Positions 7,089-13,418 of a DNA stretch of 15,993 bases are shown one piece after another. A program made the position numbers and the translations under genes. Under the pieces are notes generated by a model that was given only the letters and a program-made list of their open reading frames with translations, searched no databases and was not told where the DNA came from. The stretch covers positions 1-15,993 of the forward strand of contig JALWNR010000379.1 of the NCBI GenBank assembly GCA_027083715.1. The letters run 5' to 3'. Positions within the stretch are counted from its first letter, which is position 1, and each line of letters begins with the position of its first letter. This DNA comes from Bacteroidales bacterium. GTDB taxonomy: Bacteria > Bacteroidota > Bacteroidia > Bacteroidales > NBLH01.

Positions 7089-8000
7089 ATGGCAAAAGTA
7101 ATCATTGCAATACACGGATTAAGGAATAAGCCCCCCAAAGAAGTCTTAAAACAATGTGGCTTATTATCCATTAAAGAAGGTATGGAATATTCAAATATTC
7201 AATTTGATTTACCAAAGTTCGAGATGGTTTATTGGGCTGATATTTTATACGACAAGCCTCTTTCTTTAGAAGAAGACCCGAAAAGTCCATATTATCTGGA
7301 TGAAACTTATACGCCTTCACCTGTCAAGAAAAAACCAAAGCAAAATCCGCTTAGATATCGAATGATTTTGTTCTTAAAAAAGATTATTTATGCAATCTTT
7401 CTTAAACACGATTATAAGCTAAGATTTCCTTTTGTATCGAGAAACTTTATTCATAACAATTTTAAAGATTTAGAAGTGTATTTTACCAAAGGTTGTGATA
7501 ATAATTACACCATAAATTGTGAAAAAAGAGACCGGATTAATGGACGACTGGTAAAAGTACTTGAAAAGCATAAAGAGGACGACATTCTGCTTATTGCGCA
7601 TTCAATGGGTACTATCATAGCTTTTGACGTGTTGAGCTTTATTTCAACACAGGTAAAAGTAAATACTTTTATCACAATCGGTTCGCCACTGGGTGCACCC
7701 TTTGTAATTAGCAGAATCGCTCAACTGTATAAATCAAAACATCAGGGACATATTAAGCTGCAAACTCCTGAATCGGTGGTGAAAAGGTGGTGTAATTTTG
7801 CTGATATCCGCGACAGCATTGCCATGGATTATAAATTATCCGATGATTTTAAAGAAAACAGTAATGGTGTTAAAGTGGAAGATTTTGTGGTGGTAAATAC
7901 TTATAAAATGAATGGGAAAGCCAATCCGCATAAATCAATTGGTTATTTAAGAACACCTGAATTTATAAAAGTTTTAGCCGATTTTATTAATGATAAATAA
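7089..8000 (+). CDS. Alpha/beta-hydrolase, probable serine esterase/lipase-like
   Basis: 303 residues without a signal peptide. The N-terminal VIIAIHGL provides the oxyanion-loop HG (9-10). The nucleophile elbow is LLIAHSMGT with S172, the strand after it reads TFITIGSPLG, and candidate triad partners are D239 or D242 (NFADIRDS) and H281 (NPHKS). An insertion about 60-150 rich in lysine and aromatics replaces the usual cap. The substrate is unknown. Its presence in a metalloid/sulfur operon is unusual, yet gaps of three bases upstream and an 11-base overlap downstream argue for real co-expression. Confidence 0.75.
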   Translation: MAKVIIAIHGLRNKPPKEVLKQCGLLSIKEGMEYSNIQFDLPKFEMVYWADILYDKPLSLEEDPKSPYYLDETYTPSPVKKKPKQNPLRYRMILFLKKIIYAIFLKHDYKLRFPFVSRNFIHNNFKDLEVYFTKGCDNNYTINCEKRDRINGRLVKVLEKHKEDDILLIAHSMGTIIAFDVLSFISTQVKVNTFITIGSPLGAPFVISRIAQLYKSKHQGHIKLQTPESVVKRWCNFADIRDSIAMDYKLSDDFKENSNGVKVEDFVVVNTYKMNGKANPHKSIGYLRTPEFIKVLADFINDK

Positions 8001-8232
8001 AGTAAAAATATTATCAGCAAATACATATTGCAGAAGGACAAAACGAATTGTCAATTCATTGGATAAATTCTTTAAAGAAAATAATATCGAAGCGGAATTT
8101 ACCATTATCAGCAATCTTGATGAGATACTAAAATACCGGACATGGATTTTACCGACAATAATAATTAATGAAACAATTGTTGCAAAAGGATGTCGGCCTA
8201 GCAATGAGAAAATTTTAAACAGTATAAAATAA
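7990..8232 (+). CDS. Small thioredoxin-fold protein with degenerate active site
   Basis: 80 residues of the small archaeal-type thioredoxin group (redox-active disulfide protein 2-like). The usual GTGCPxC active site is replaced by ANTYCRRT: C14 is present but the second cysteine is missing. The cis-proline strand ILPTIIIN (P55) and the INETIVAKGCRPS turn are retained, with another cysteine at C68. The paralog at 14408 keeps CPNC, which makes the loss clear. A one-cysteine protein could form mixed disulfides or bind a metal(loid) with C68, but could not work as a classic dithiol reductase. It overlaps the hydrolase gene by 11 bases. Confidence 0.68.
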   Translation: MINKVKILSANTYCRRTKRIVNSLDKFFKENNIEAEFTIISNLDEILKYRTWILPTIIINETIVAKGCRPSNEKILNSIK

Positions 8233-8238
8233 CAGGCT

Positions 8239-8715
8239 ATGAATGTAAAAGAATTAAACAAAACTGAAGAAGCTTGCACCATGCAAGTAGATGTAAGTGT
8301 CCATGCAAAAAGTGAAACACCGACCAGATTAAATATACAATCCGGTAAATTTAATATGATAATTGATGAGCCTGAAAATATGGGAGGAACAGATATGGGA
8401 CCCAGTCCTGTTCAAGTCCTTTTAATGTCCTTGGCAGGTTGCTTAAATGTTACAGGACATGAAGTAGCACGGCAAAGAGGCATGAAATTAAATGGTATAA
8501 AAATCGACATAAAAGGTAGCATGAACCCTTGTAACTTCATGGGTTGCTCTTTTGATGAACGTGCTGGTTTTCAGCAAATAAATGTATCGATAAAAACAGA
8601 CTTTGAAAATGCTTCAAAAGAGGAAATATATAGTTGGTTACAGGAAACTGAATCAAGATGTCCGGTAACTGATAATATAAAAGAAGGAACACATATTTAT
8701 GTGAAATTAAAATGA
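8239..8715 (+). CDS. OsmC/Ohr-family protein
   Basis: 158 residues. The OsmC fold is marked by GPSPVQVLLMSLAGCLNVTG, with the first catalytic cysteine at C68, and by ESRCPVTDNI with the second at C141. This pair reduces organic hydroperoxides or persulfides using thiols. Two further cysteines (C98, C103 in NPCNFMGC) are not part of the usual pair and could bind metal. It is a cytoplasmic protein. Six bases separate it from the thioredoxin-like gene and 17 from the Fur-family gene, so it belongs to the same operon. A second OsmC occurs at 10531. Which substrate it uses cannot be told from sequence. Confidence 0.85.
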   Translation: MNVKELNKTEEACTMQVDVSVHAKSETPTRLNIQSGKFNMIIDEPENMGGTDMGPSPVQVLLMSLAGCLNVTGHEVARQRGMKLNGIKIDIKGSMNPCNFMGCSFDERAGFQQINVSIKTDFENASKEEIYSWLQETESRCPVTDNIKEGTHIYVKLK

Positions 8716-8732
8716 CATAAATACGGGATTCG

Positions 8733-9146
8733 ATGAGTGCAAGAACAGAACAATTACTTAAAGAAAAGAAAATTAAAATTACGGCAAACCGTATTTTAAT
8801 TCTGGAACTTTTATTAAATAGTTCGCATTCGTTGAGTATTGCTGATATTGAAGAGGATTTACCTTGGGCTGACAGGGCAACTATTTTCAGGACACTTAAA
8901 ACTTTTGAGGATAACGCTTTGTTGCATGCCATTAAGGATAATGAAAAATCAGTAAAATATGCCGTATGTTCTGATGCATGTCAGGTTGATCATCATAAAA
9001 TTCATCCGCATTTTCATTGTGATGTTTGTGGGAATACATTTTGTTTGTCTGAATATAACTTTCAGTTACCACAGTTACCTGATAATTATACCGCAAATAA
9101 ATATTCACTAATAATTAATGGTATATGCAGCAACTGTCAAAAATAA
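8733..9146 (+). CDS. Fur-family metalloregulator (Zur- or PerR-like)
   Basis: 137 residues: N-terminal winged helix (recognition segment ADRATIFRTLKTFEDNALL, about 46-64) and a C-terminal dimerisation domain. C96-x2-C99 (HCDVCG) and C132-x2-C135 (CSNC) form the structural Zn(Cys)4 site. The histidine-rich HHKIHPHFH (87-95) supplies regulatory metal ligands. The sequence is nearer to the Bacteroidota Fur-like proteins than to classic iron Fur; whether it senses zinc, iron or peroxide is open. It ends 37 bases before a perfect 7-1-7 palindrome, the type of box Fur-family proteins bind, which lies in front of a Zn-type CDF exporter. It is the last gene of the operon that starts at the flavoprotein. 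Confidence 0.82.
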   Translation: MSARTEQLLKEKKIKITANRILILELLLNSSHSLSIADIEEDLPWADRATIFRTLKTFEDNALLHAIKDNEKSVKYAVCSDACQVDHHKIHPHFHCDVCGNTFCLSEYNFQLPQLPDNYTANKYSLIINGICSNCQK

Positions 9147-9183
9147 TGGTACTGAATATTGATAAAATCGATGAGCTCAAGTT

Positions 9184-9198
9184 TGCAATTAAATTGCA
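9184..9198. promoter_or_regulatory. Probable Fur-family operator, perfect 7-1-7 palindrome
   Basis: TGCAATT-A-AATTGCA is a perfect 15-bp inverted repeat with the 7-1-7 geometry of Fur, Zur and PerR boxes. It lies 12 bases upstream of a candidate -7 element and between the Fur-family gene and the CDF exporter, so control of the exporter operon by the adjacent regulator is likely. Confidence 0.6.
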
Positions 9199-9210
9199 TC
9201 CACATAAAAG

Positions 9211-9218
9211 TAATTTTG
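9211..9218 (+). promoter_or_regulatory. Candidate -7 element for the CDF exporter operon
   Basis: TAATTTTG matches the Bacteroidota -7 consensus TAnnTTTG. The only upstream TTTG (9182-9185) is 25 bases away, longer than the usual 19-21, and overlaps the palindrome. The promoter may therefore be weak or need the regulator as an activator. Confidence 0.42.
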
Positions 9219-9276
9219 TCTCAGTTATTAATTAGAAGAGCTGTTATGCTCAGTAAAAATTTAAAAATTGAATATT

Positions 9277-10173
9277 ATGGGACACGAACATCATCATCAC
9301 GAAGTAGAAGGTAAAAACCTGTTTTTTACCATATTGCTAAATGCAAGTATTAGTTTGGCTGAACTTATTGGAGGAATAATTTCAGGGAGTATATCGTTAA
9401 TTTCCGATGCTATTCATAATTTTTCCGATGTGCTATCGCTTATCATTTCGTACCTTGCAAATAAACTGGCAAAAAAGGAAGCTACCGAAAAGCAAACTTT
9501 TGGCTATAAAAGAAGCGAAATTATTGCAGCTTTTTTTAATTCCTCAACTTTAATTGTTTTAGCTTTTTTTATTCTTTACGAAGCTGTTGAACGATTAATA
9601 AAACCCGTTGAAATATCAAGTAATTTGGTTATTTTGCTGGCACTGGGCAGTATTGCCGTAAACGGATTAAGCGTACTTTTTATAAAAAAAGATGCCGAAG
9701 GAAATATGAATATGAAATCGGCTTATCTACATCTTTTGGGCGATATGATGACCTCAATTGCTGTATTAATCGGCGGTATTTTGATGAAATATTTCCAAAT
9801 TTATTGGATTGATCCTGTTTTTTCTATACTCATAGCGGTTTATCTGCTTTATTTAAGTAGGGATATTTTTGTGTCTTCATTAAAAATAATGATGCAATTT
9901 ACCCCTAAAAATATTGATATATTGAGTATTGCCAAAGATATATCTAATATCAAAGGTGTGGCAAATATTCACCATATTCATGTGTGGCAAATTAACGAAC
10001 ACGATATTATGTTCGAGGCTCATACCGATTTGGAACACAACGTAAAAATTACCGAATTTGAACAAATTTTACAATCAATAACAAAATATTTACACAATAA
10101 ATACGGTATCCACCATGTAACCTTACAACCTGAGTTTTTGAGTAATGATAATAAGGAGTTAATTAAAAATTAA
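9277..10173 (+). CDS. Cation diffusion facilitator, Zn2+/H+ antiporter
   Basis: 298 residues and six membrane helices. The N-terminus carries a histidine cluster (GHEHHHHEVEG). Transport-site residues are H47 and D51 in helix 2 (SDAIHNFSD) and H152 and D156 in helix 5 (HLLGD); this HDHD set is the zinc-selective form, unlike the DDHD of YiiP. A cytoplasmic C-terminal domain with VANIHHIHVWQI follows. It should export zinc (possibly cobalt or cadmium) from the cytosol. I use the ATG at 9277 and not the in-frame TTG at 9268. It is the first gene of an operon through about 11957 and lies behind the 7-1-7 box. Confidence 0.88.
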   Translation: MGHEHHHHEVEGKNLFFTILLNASISLAELIGGIISGSISLISDAIHNFSDVLSLIISYLANKLAKKEATEKQTFGYKRSEIIAAFFNSSTLIVLAFFILYEAVERLIKPVEISSNLVILLALGSIAVNGLSVLFIKKDAEGNMNMKSAYLHLLGDMMTSIAVLIGGILMKYFQIYWIDPVFSILIAVYLLYLSRDIFVSSLKIMMQFTPKNIDILSIAKDISNIKGVANIHHIHVWQINEHDIMFEAHTDLEHNVKITEFEQILQSITKYLHNKYGIHHVTLQPEFLSNDNKELIKN

Positions 10174-10177
10174 AGTC

Positions 10178-10528
10178 ATGGAAACTTCAATAAATAAAAT
10201 TGTAATTGCTTGTTCCGGTGCGTCAAATACAGGTTGCTATACGGATGAAGTAGCTCGAAGAATGGCAAAGAGCGGTGATGCAAATATGCTTTGTATGGCA
10301 AAAATCGCGATAGGCGACAAAGCATTAATTGAGAAAACAAAAAAATCGAAATCAAAAATTATTGTTCTGGACGGTTGCCCAATTAATTGTGTGGATAAAA
10401 TTATGAAAACACAAGGTTTTATTGATTTTATCCATATCAACACAACAAGCTTTGGGATTACAAAAGGGAAAACACCTTTAATAGATGAAAAAGTGGATGA
10501 AATAATTAATCATATTAATAGCTTATAG
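10178..10528 (+). CDS. DGC-domain putative zinc-binding protein
   Basis: 116 residues matching the DGC-domain family, named after its conserved Asp-Gly-Cys: here D65-G66-C67 in VLDGCPINC, with C71 next. Other conserved cysteines are C12 and C20 in the opening IACSGASNTGCYTD, plus C39. Four of the five cysteines (12, 20, 67, 71) are placed to form a metal site. The biochemical role of the family is not established; it is often seen beside permeases and thiol proteins. It begins five bases after the CDF exporter and ends three before an OsmC gene, so it is co-transcribed with both. A metallochaperone or redox carrier for the neighbouring permeases is possible but unproven. Confidence 0.72.
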   Translation: METSINKIVIACSGASNTGCYTDEVARRMAKSGDANMLCMAKIAIGDKALIEKTKKSKSKIIVLDGCPINCVDKIMKTQGFIDFIHINTTSFGITKGKTPLIDEKVDEIINHINSL

Positions 10529-10530
10529 TC

Positions 10531-10941
10531 ATGTTGCAATATCAGATAAGTGCAAAATCGCAAAAAGGCGGAAAAGCATCAAGTTTATCCAATAAATCAA
10601 TTATAAATTTTGATGCAAGTTCGGGCAAAGATGAGCTTTTACCCAATCCTGCAGAGTTACTACTAACTGCCTTATCTGCCTGCATTTTAAAAAATGTAGA
10701 GCGTTATTCGGAAATATTGCATTATCCGTATAAATCAGCCAAAATTACCGTTAAAGGCGAAAGAAGTGACCAGCCACCGGCAATGCAAAAAATTGAATAT
10801 CTACTTGAAATAGAGACCGATATAGACGAAAGAAAATTAAAGAACTGGCATAAAAATATTTTAAAATTCGGAACCATTAGCAATACACTTGCCAATGCTT
10901 GCGAATTAAAAGGAGAAATAAAATATCTAAAAAAACAATAA
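10531..10941 (+). CDS. OsmC-family protein, second copy
   Basis: 136 residues, shorter and distinct from the OsmC at 8239. The first catalytic cysteine is C51 in LLLTALSACILKNV; the C-terminal one is C124 in LANACELKG, replacing the usual CPV context of the second cysteine. The fold pattern (an N-terminal strand, NPAELLLTALSAC helix, then strands with EYLLEIE) is retained. Peroxide or persulfide reduction is the family activity, but the changed second motif makes the substrate uncertain. Spacing of two to three bases on each side places it firmly between the DGC protein and the half-permease pair. Confidence 0.78.
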   Translation: MLQYQISAKSQKGGKASSLSNKSIINFDASSGKDELLPNPAELLLTALSACILKNVERYSEILHYPYKSAKITVKGERSDQPPAMQKIEYLLEIETDIDERKLKNWHKNILKFGTISNTLANACELKGEIKYLKKQ

Positions 10942-10944
10942 AGG

Positions 10945-11424
10945 ATGTATTACATCATAATATTTACAGCAATATTAACTCTTATCTCTTTCATTTTCGA
11001 CAAAAAAAAGACATGGAAAGGAATAAAAAAAGGAGCCAAGCAATTTATAAATATTTTGCCTACACTTTTGTCGGTTATTATACTGATTAGTATTGTTTTG
11101 TATTTTGTTTCGGATAATGTTTTAACGGAATATTTAGGAGCCGGAGCAGGTATAGCGGCTTATTTTTCGGCAGGTATAATTGGTGCTGTTGCCGTACTGC
11201 CCGGATTTATTGCTTATCCATTGGCAGGGATTCTTGTTAAATCAGGTGTTGCTTTATCTGTTATTGCTGTTTTTATAACTACGCTGAAAATGGTTGGTAT
11301 TCTAACCATTCCTATTGAAAAAAAATACTTCGGATTAAAAGTAGCTTTAATGCGAAATCTGCTGAGTTTTGCGGGTGCTTTGCTTGTGGGAATTATCATG
11401 GCATTAATCTTTAATTATTTGTAA
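10945..11424 (+). CDS. Half-size ArsP/YraQ-like permease, first half
   Basis: 159 residues with about four to five membrane helices. The central GIIGAVAVLPGFIAYPLAGILVKSG region (about 77-101) with its paired prolines resembles one repeat of PF03773-type permeases such as ArsP (about 325 residues, two repeats), but the CSCSSVP motif of ArsP is absent. Its stop overlaps the start of the next gene (TAATG), and the two products together equal the length of one full permease, so they probably form a heterodimer. The substrate is unknown; zinc, a thiol complex or a metalloid conjugate are options given the neighbours. Confidence 0.68.
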   Translation: MYYIIIFTAILTLISFIFDKKKTWKGIKKGAKQFINILPTLLSVIILISIVLYFVSDNVLTEYLGAGAGIAAYFSAGIIGAVAVLPGFIAYPLAGILVKSGVALSVIAVFITTLKMVGILTIPIEKKYFGLKVALMRNLLSFAGALLVGIIMALIFNYL

Positions 11425-11957
11425 TGAAAGAATATCTGAACAAATATAAATTTGATTTTTCGTTAATAATTGCATTTGCAATTTTTACTGTTTATTCATT
11501 ATTAGCGAGTTTTCAGCCCGGAATTGTTATTGTTAAAAATAACTTTTGGGAGTTTCTTAAAGAAATGATTTTGGCACTTCCCGTTATGTTTATTTTAATC
11601 GGGCTTTTTGATGTTTGGGTATCTAAAGAAAAAGTACAAAAGCATATTGGCGAATCTTCGGGTATCAAGGGTGTTTTATTGGTAATGCTTTTGGCATTTG
11701 TTCAGGCAGGTCCTTTGTATGCTGCATTTCCTGTGGCTTATATTTTAAAAAAGAAAGGAACATCATCAGTAAATATTTTTATTTATCTGAGTTCGTACAC
11801 TATGGCAAAAGTGCCGATGCTAACTTTCGAGATTGGCTTTCTCGGTTTAAAATTTTCAATACTTCGATTAATATTATCCATACCTGTTTTTATTCTGATA
11901 GGTATAATTATGGGTAAATATTTCGATAAACACAAAGGAACTATAAATGAGGTGTAA
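11424..11957 (+). CDS. Half-size ArsP/YraQ-like permease, second half
   Basis: 177 residues with about five membrane helices. The segment FVQAGPLYAAFPVAYILKKKG (about 92-112) lines up with the first half's VLPGFIAYPLAGILVKSG, and downstream both read similarly around G-LK--ILR-LLS (GLKFSILRLILS here). The two are thus likely homologous repeats encoded by separate genes and not a frameshifted single gene, since each has its own start and complete membrane core. It also lacks the CSCSS motif of ArsP. A one-base overlap with the upstream gene suggests coupled translation in equal amounts. It is followed by a short spacer with a small hairpin and then the FmdE gene. Confidence 0.68.
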   Translation: MKEYLNKYKFDFSLIIAFAIFTVYSLLASFQPGIVIVKNNFWEFLKEMILALPVMFILIGLFDVWVSKEKVQKHIGESSGIKGVLLVMLLAFVQAGPLYAAFPVAYILKKKGTSSVNIFIYLSSYTMAKVPMLTFEIGFLGLKFSILRLILSIPVFILIGIIMGKYFDKHKGTINEV

Positions 11958-11963
11958 AAACAT

Positions 11964-11979
11964 GAGATTAAAAAATCTC
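11964..11979 (+). promoter_or_regulatory. Small hairpin between permease and FmdE genes
   Basis: GAGATT-AAAA-AATCTC is a perfect six-base stem with a four-A loop, eight bases after the permease stop codon ends. It has no U-tract, so at most it would be a weak terminator or an mRNA processing/stability stem. Confidence 0.35.
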
Positions 11980-12019
11980 TATTAATTAAATATTTATTAA
12001 CAAATTAAAATTTTAAATT

Positions 12020-12622
12020 ATGGTTAACGCAAAAGAGTGGCTCGAATTCGGGCAAAAGTTTCACGGACATAAATGTCCGGCAATGCCAAACGGCTTACGC
12101 GTGGCAGAAGCAGCAATGAATAAATTGGGTGTAGAACGCACAGGCGACAGTTTTCTGCATGCAATTGTTGAACTTGGTGATAACCACTGTGCTACCTGCT
12201 TTGCCGATGGTGTACAGGTAATTACTGGATGTACTTTCGGCAAAGGAAATATTGAAAAATCGCACAAAGGCAAGTGGGGATTAACCCTGATTGATAAAAA
12301 GACAAAGCGTGCAGTAAGGGTAACGCCTAAAGCAGAGGCGATGTTGCAAACTAAAACAACCCCGTTTTTTAAAGATTTTCGCGAAAAGGGAGTACCGCCT
12401 ACACAAGTACCTGATGAGGTTGTACAACCTTTGGTGGATAAAGTAATGGGTGCACCTGCCGAAATGATTATGAATATTTCCGAAGTATTTGAATATGATT
12501 GGAAAGAACCCAAACATACGTTCAACAGTATTGTTTGCGAAGAATGCGGCGAAATGGTCGTTCAGGAATATGCGCGTATTAAGGGCGATAAGCATGTGTG
12601 TCAGGACTGTGCAGCAAAATAA
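12020..12622 (+). CDS. FmdE-family protein with C-terminal zinc ribbon
   Basis: 200 residues. The N-terminal two thirds match the FmdE family (named from the formylmethanofuran dehydrogenase cluster): HGHKCPAMPNG with H15, H17 and C19, then GDNHCATCFADGVQVITGCTFGKGN with C57, C60 and C71, a likely metal site. The C-terminus has a DksA/TraR-like zinc ribbon, C173-x2-C176 and C194-x2-C197. Bacteria without methanofuran carry such proteins with unknown function, sometimes proposed to handle molybdenum or other metals. It may share the transcript of the CDF operon or start from the 62-base spacer. A strong hairpin terminator follows it, closing the block. Confidence 0.8.
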   Translation: MVNAKEWLEFGQKFHGHKCPAMPNGLRVAEAAMNKLGVERTGDSFLHAIVELGDNHCATCFADGVQVITGCTFGKGNIEKSHKGKWGLTLIDKKTKRAVRVTPKAEAMLQTKTTPFFKDFREKGVPPTQVPDEVVQPLVDKVMGAPAEMIMNISEVFEYDWKEPKHTFNSIVCEECGEMVVQEYARIKGDKHVCQDCAAK

Positions 12623-12628
12623 TGTATA

Positions 12629-12673
12629 AAAGCTAAATTGAGCGATTATCAGATAATTGCTCAATTTAGCTTT
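12629..12673. terminator. Long hairpin terminator, near-perfect 45-bp palindrome
   Basis: AAAGCTAAATTGAGC (12629-12643) pairs perfectly with GCTCAATTTAGCTTT (12659-12673). The stem continues inward through a G-T wobble and ATTATC/GATAAT to a one-base centre at 12651. The A-tract and T-tract at its ends fit termination on either strand. It lies seven bases after the FmdE stop and separates that operon from the arsP operon. Confidence 0.75.
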
Positions 12674-13087
12674 AAATGAAAATGTGGCTTAATGCTGTAT
12701 TTTTACTACTTATTAATTGATAAATGTTGTATGAAAAATAAAAAGCTAAATATTATCCTTATCCTAAGTACCATTGTGTTGGTTTTTATCCTGTTTTTTG
12801 TAAAAGAACGGCTAAACTGTTTTGTAACAAACTATCAGTTAAGGCACAACAAAATAATTGTGCATAAAAACGACAGTATCGCTTTTTTTAAGCAATTTGA
12901 TTATTTGTCTAATCCAAAAACTTATGAATTAAGCATTATTGAATTAGGAGGAAAAGGCTGTAAGCCTTGTATGCAAATGGATACGGTGTTGGCACAGCTT
13001 ACAGGGCAATACAAAAACCGGATAAATATTCAAATTTACAGGCTAAATAATAAGCAAGGCAGAACCATTGCTAACCTGCAAAATTCA

Positions 13088-13185
13088 TGCGTTTTTTTGG
13101 ATTTATATACGACTATCGAAGCCTGCCGACATAGTTCTCTATTTCAAAGGCTTGGATAGGAAGTAGATGAATTCAAAAAAACGCA
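13088..13185. repeat. Internal hairpin 1 of the MITE-like element
   Basis: TGCGTTTTTTTG (13088-13099) and CAAAAAAACGCA (13174-13185) are perfect 12-bp complements. The pairing continues imperfectly inward to AAGCCT (13119-13124) and AGGCTT (13148-13153), giving arms of 37 and 38 bases with a 23-base loop. Confidence 0.8.
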
Positions 13186-13190
13186 CTTGT

Positions 13191-13273
13191 AAAAAATGAC
13201 AAAAATAAATTTTTTTCATACAAATGTCTTAAGAGTTTGTTATCAACACAATGCACGAGTTTTGTCATTTTTT
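13191..13273. repeat. Internal hairpin 2 of the MITE-like element
   Basis: AAAAAATGACAAAA (13191-13204) and TTTTGTCATTTTTT (13260-13273) are perfect 14-bp complements around a 55-base loop. The right arm ends in six T residues, so on the plus strand it might slow or end transcription before arsP. Confidence 0.75.
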
Positions 13274-13418
13274 ATGAATAAAGCAGGTTAAATATTTTGG
13301 TGTTAATACAATACCCACGCAAATTATTTTGGATAAAAACGGTGAAGAAGTTTTTAGGCATACAGGATTTTTATCTAAAGCGGATTTGGAAAAAGAAATT
13401 ATAAAATATAGAAAATAA

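Larger units (their letters stand above)
13074..13288. mobile_element. MITE-like non-autonomous element, 215 bp, TA target duplication
   Basis: The ends are ACCTGCAAAATTCAT (13074-13088) and ATGAATAAAGCAGGT (13274-13288), complementary at 12 of 15 positions including the outer six. TA flanks it on both sides (13072-13073 and 13289-13290). Removing the element plus one TA restores the host gene's frame, which confirms the boundaries. It has no transposase; the inside is two hairpins. TA duplication is typical of IS630/Tc1-mariner elements, so mobilisation by such a transposase elsewhere in the genome is the best guess. Confidence 0.82.
12731..13418 (+). pseudogene. Membrane-anchored thioredoxin-family gene disrupted by a MITE-like insertion
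   Basis: The intact first part starts at the ATG at 12731: a signal anchor (about residues 5-22), then a thioredoxin fold with active site GGKGCKPCMQMD. At codon 114 (13072) the frame enters foreign sequence and stops at 13157-13159. The rest of the fold, KYFGVNTIPTQIILDKNGEE with its cis-proline, reads from 13291 to the stop at 13416-13418. Deleting 13074-13290 joins the parts exactly (GCT-AAA-TAT-TTT-GGT) to give 156 residues. A likely paralog, also reading IELG-x-CxPCQ/M at its active site, starts at 15793. It was the first gene of the arsP operon and presumably supplied periplasmic thiol reduction. Confidence 0.88.

Noticed and set aside
9268..9276. TTG start for the CDF exporter
   Set aside because: The ATG three codons later leads straight into the histidine-rich N-terminus usual for these proteins.
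10945..11957. The two half-permeases as one gene split by a frameshift
   Set aside because: Each has its own start and complete set of helices, and the two appear to be homologous repeats with a TAATG overlap, typical of two coupled genes.
12061..12664. Long antisense open frames over the FmdE gene
   Set aside because: They run against a clear FmdE protein with conserved His/Cys motifs, and their translations resemble no protein family.
12692..12730. Earlier ATG for the disrupted thioredoxin gene
   Set aside because: It adds 13 residues before a good signal anchor; the ATG at 12731 gives the expected basic-then-hydrophobic start.
13072..13159. C-terminal 29 codons of the first thioredoxin fragment as genuine protein
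   Set aside because: They are read from the inserted element; the true C-terminus continues from 13291.
13074..13288. The insertion as a CRISPR array or a structured RNA gene
   Set aside because: There are no direct repeats with spacers, and the inverted ends, TA duplication and restored host frame are explained by transposition.
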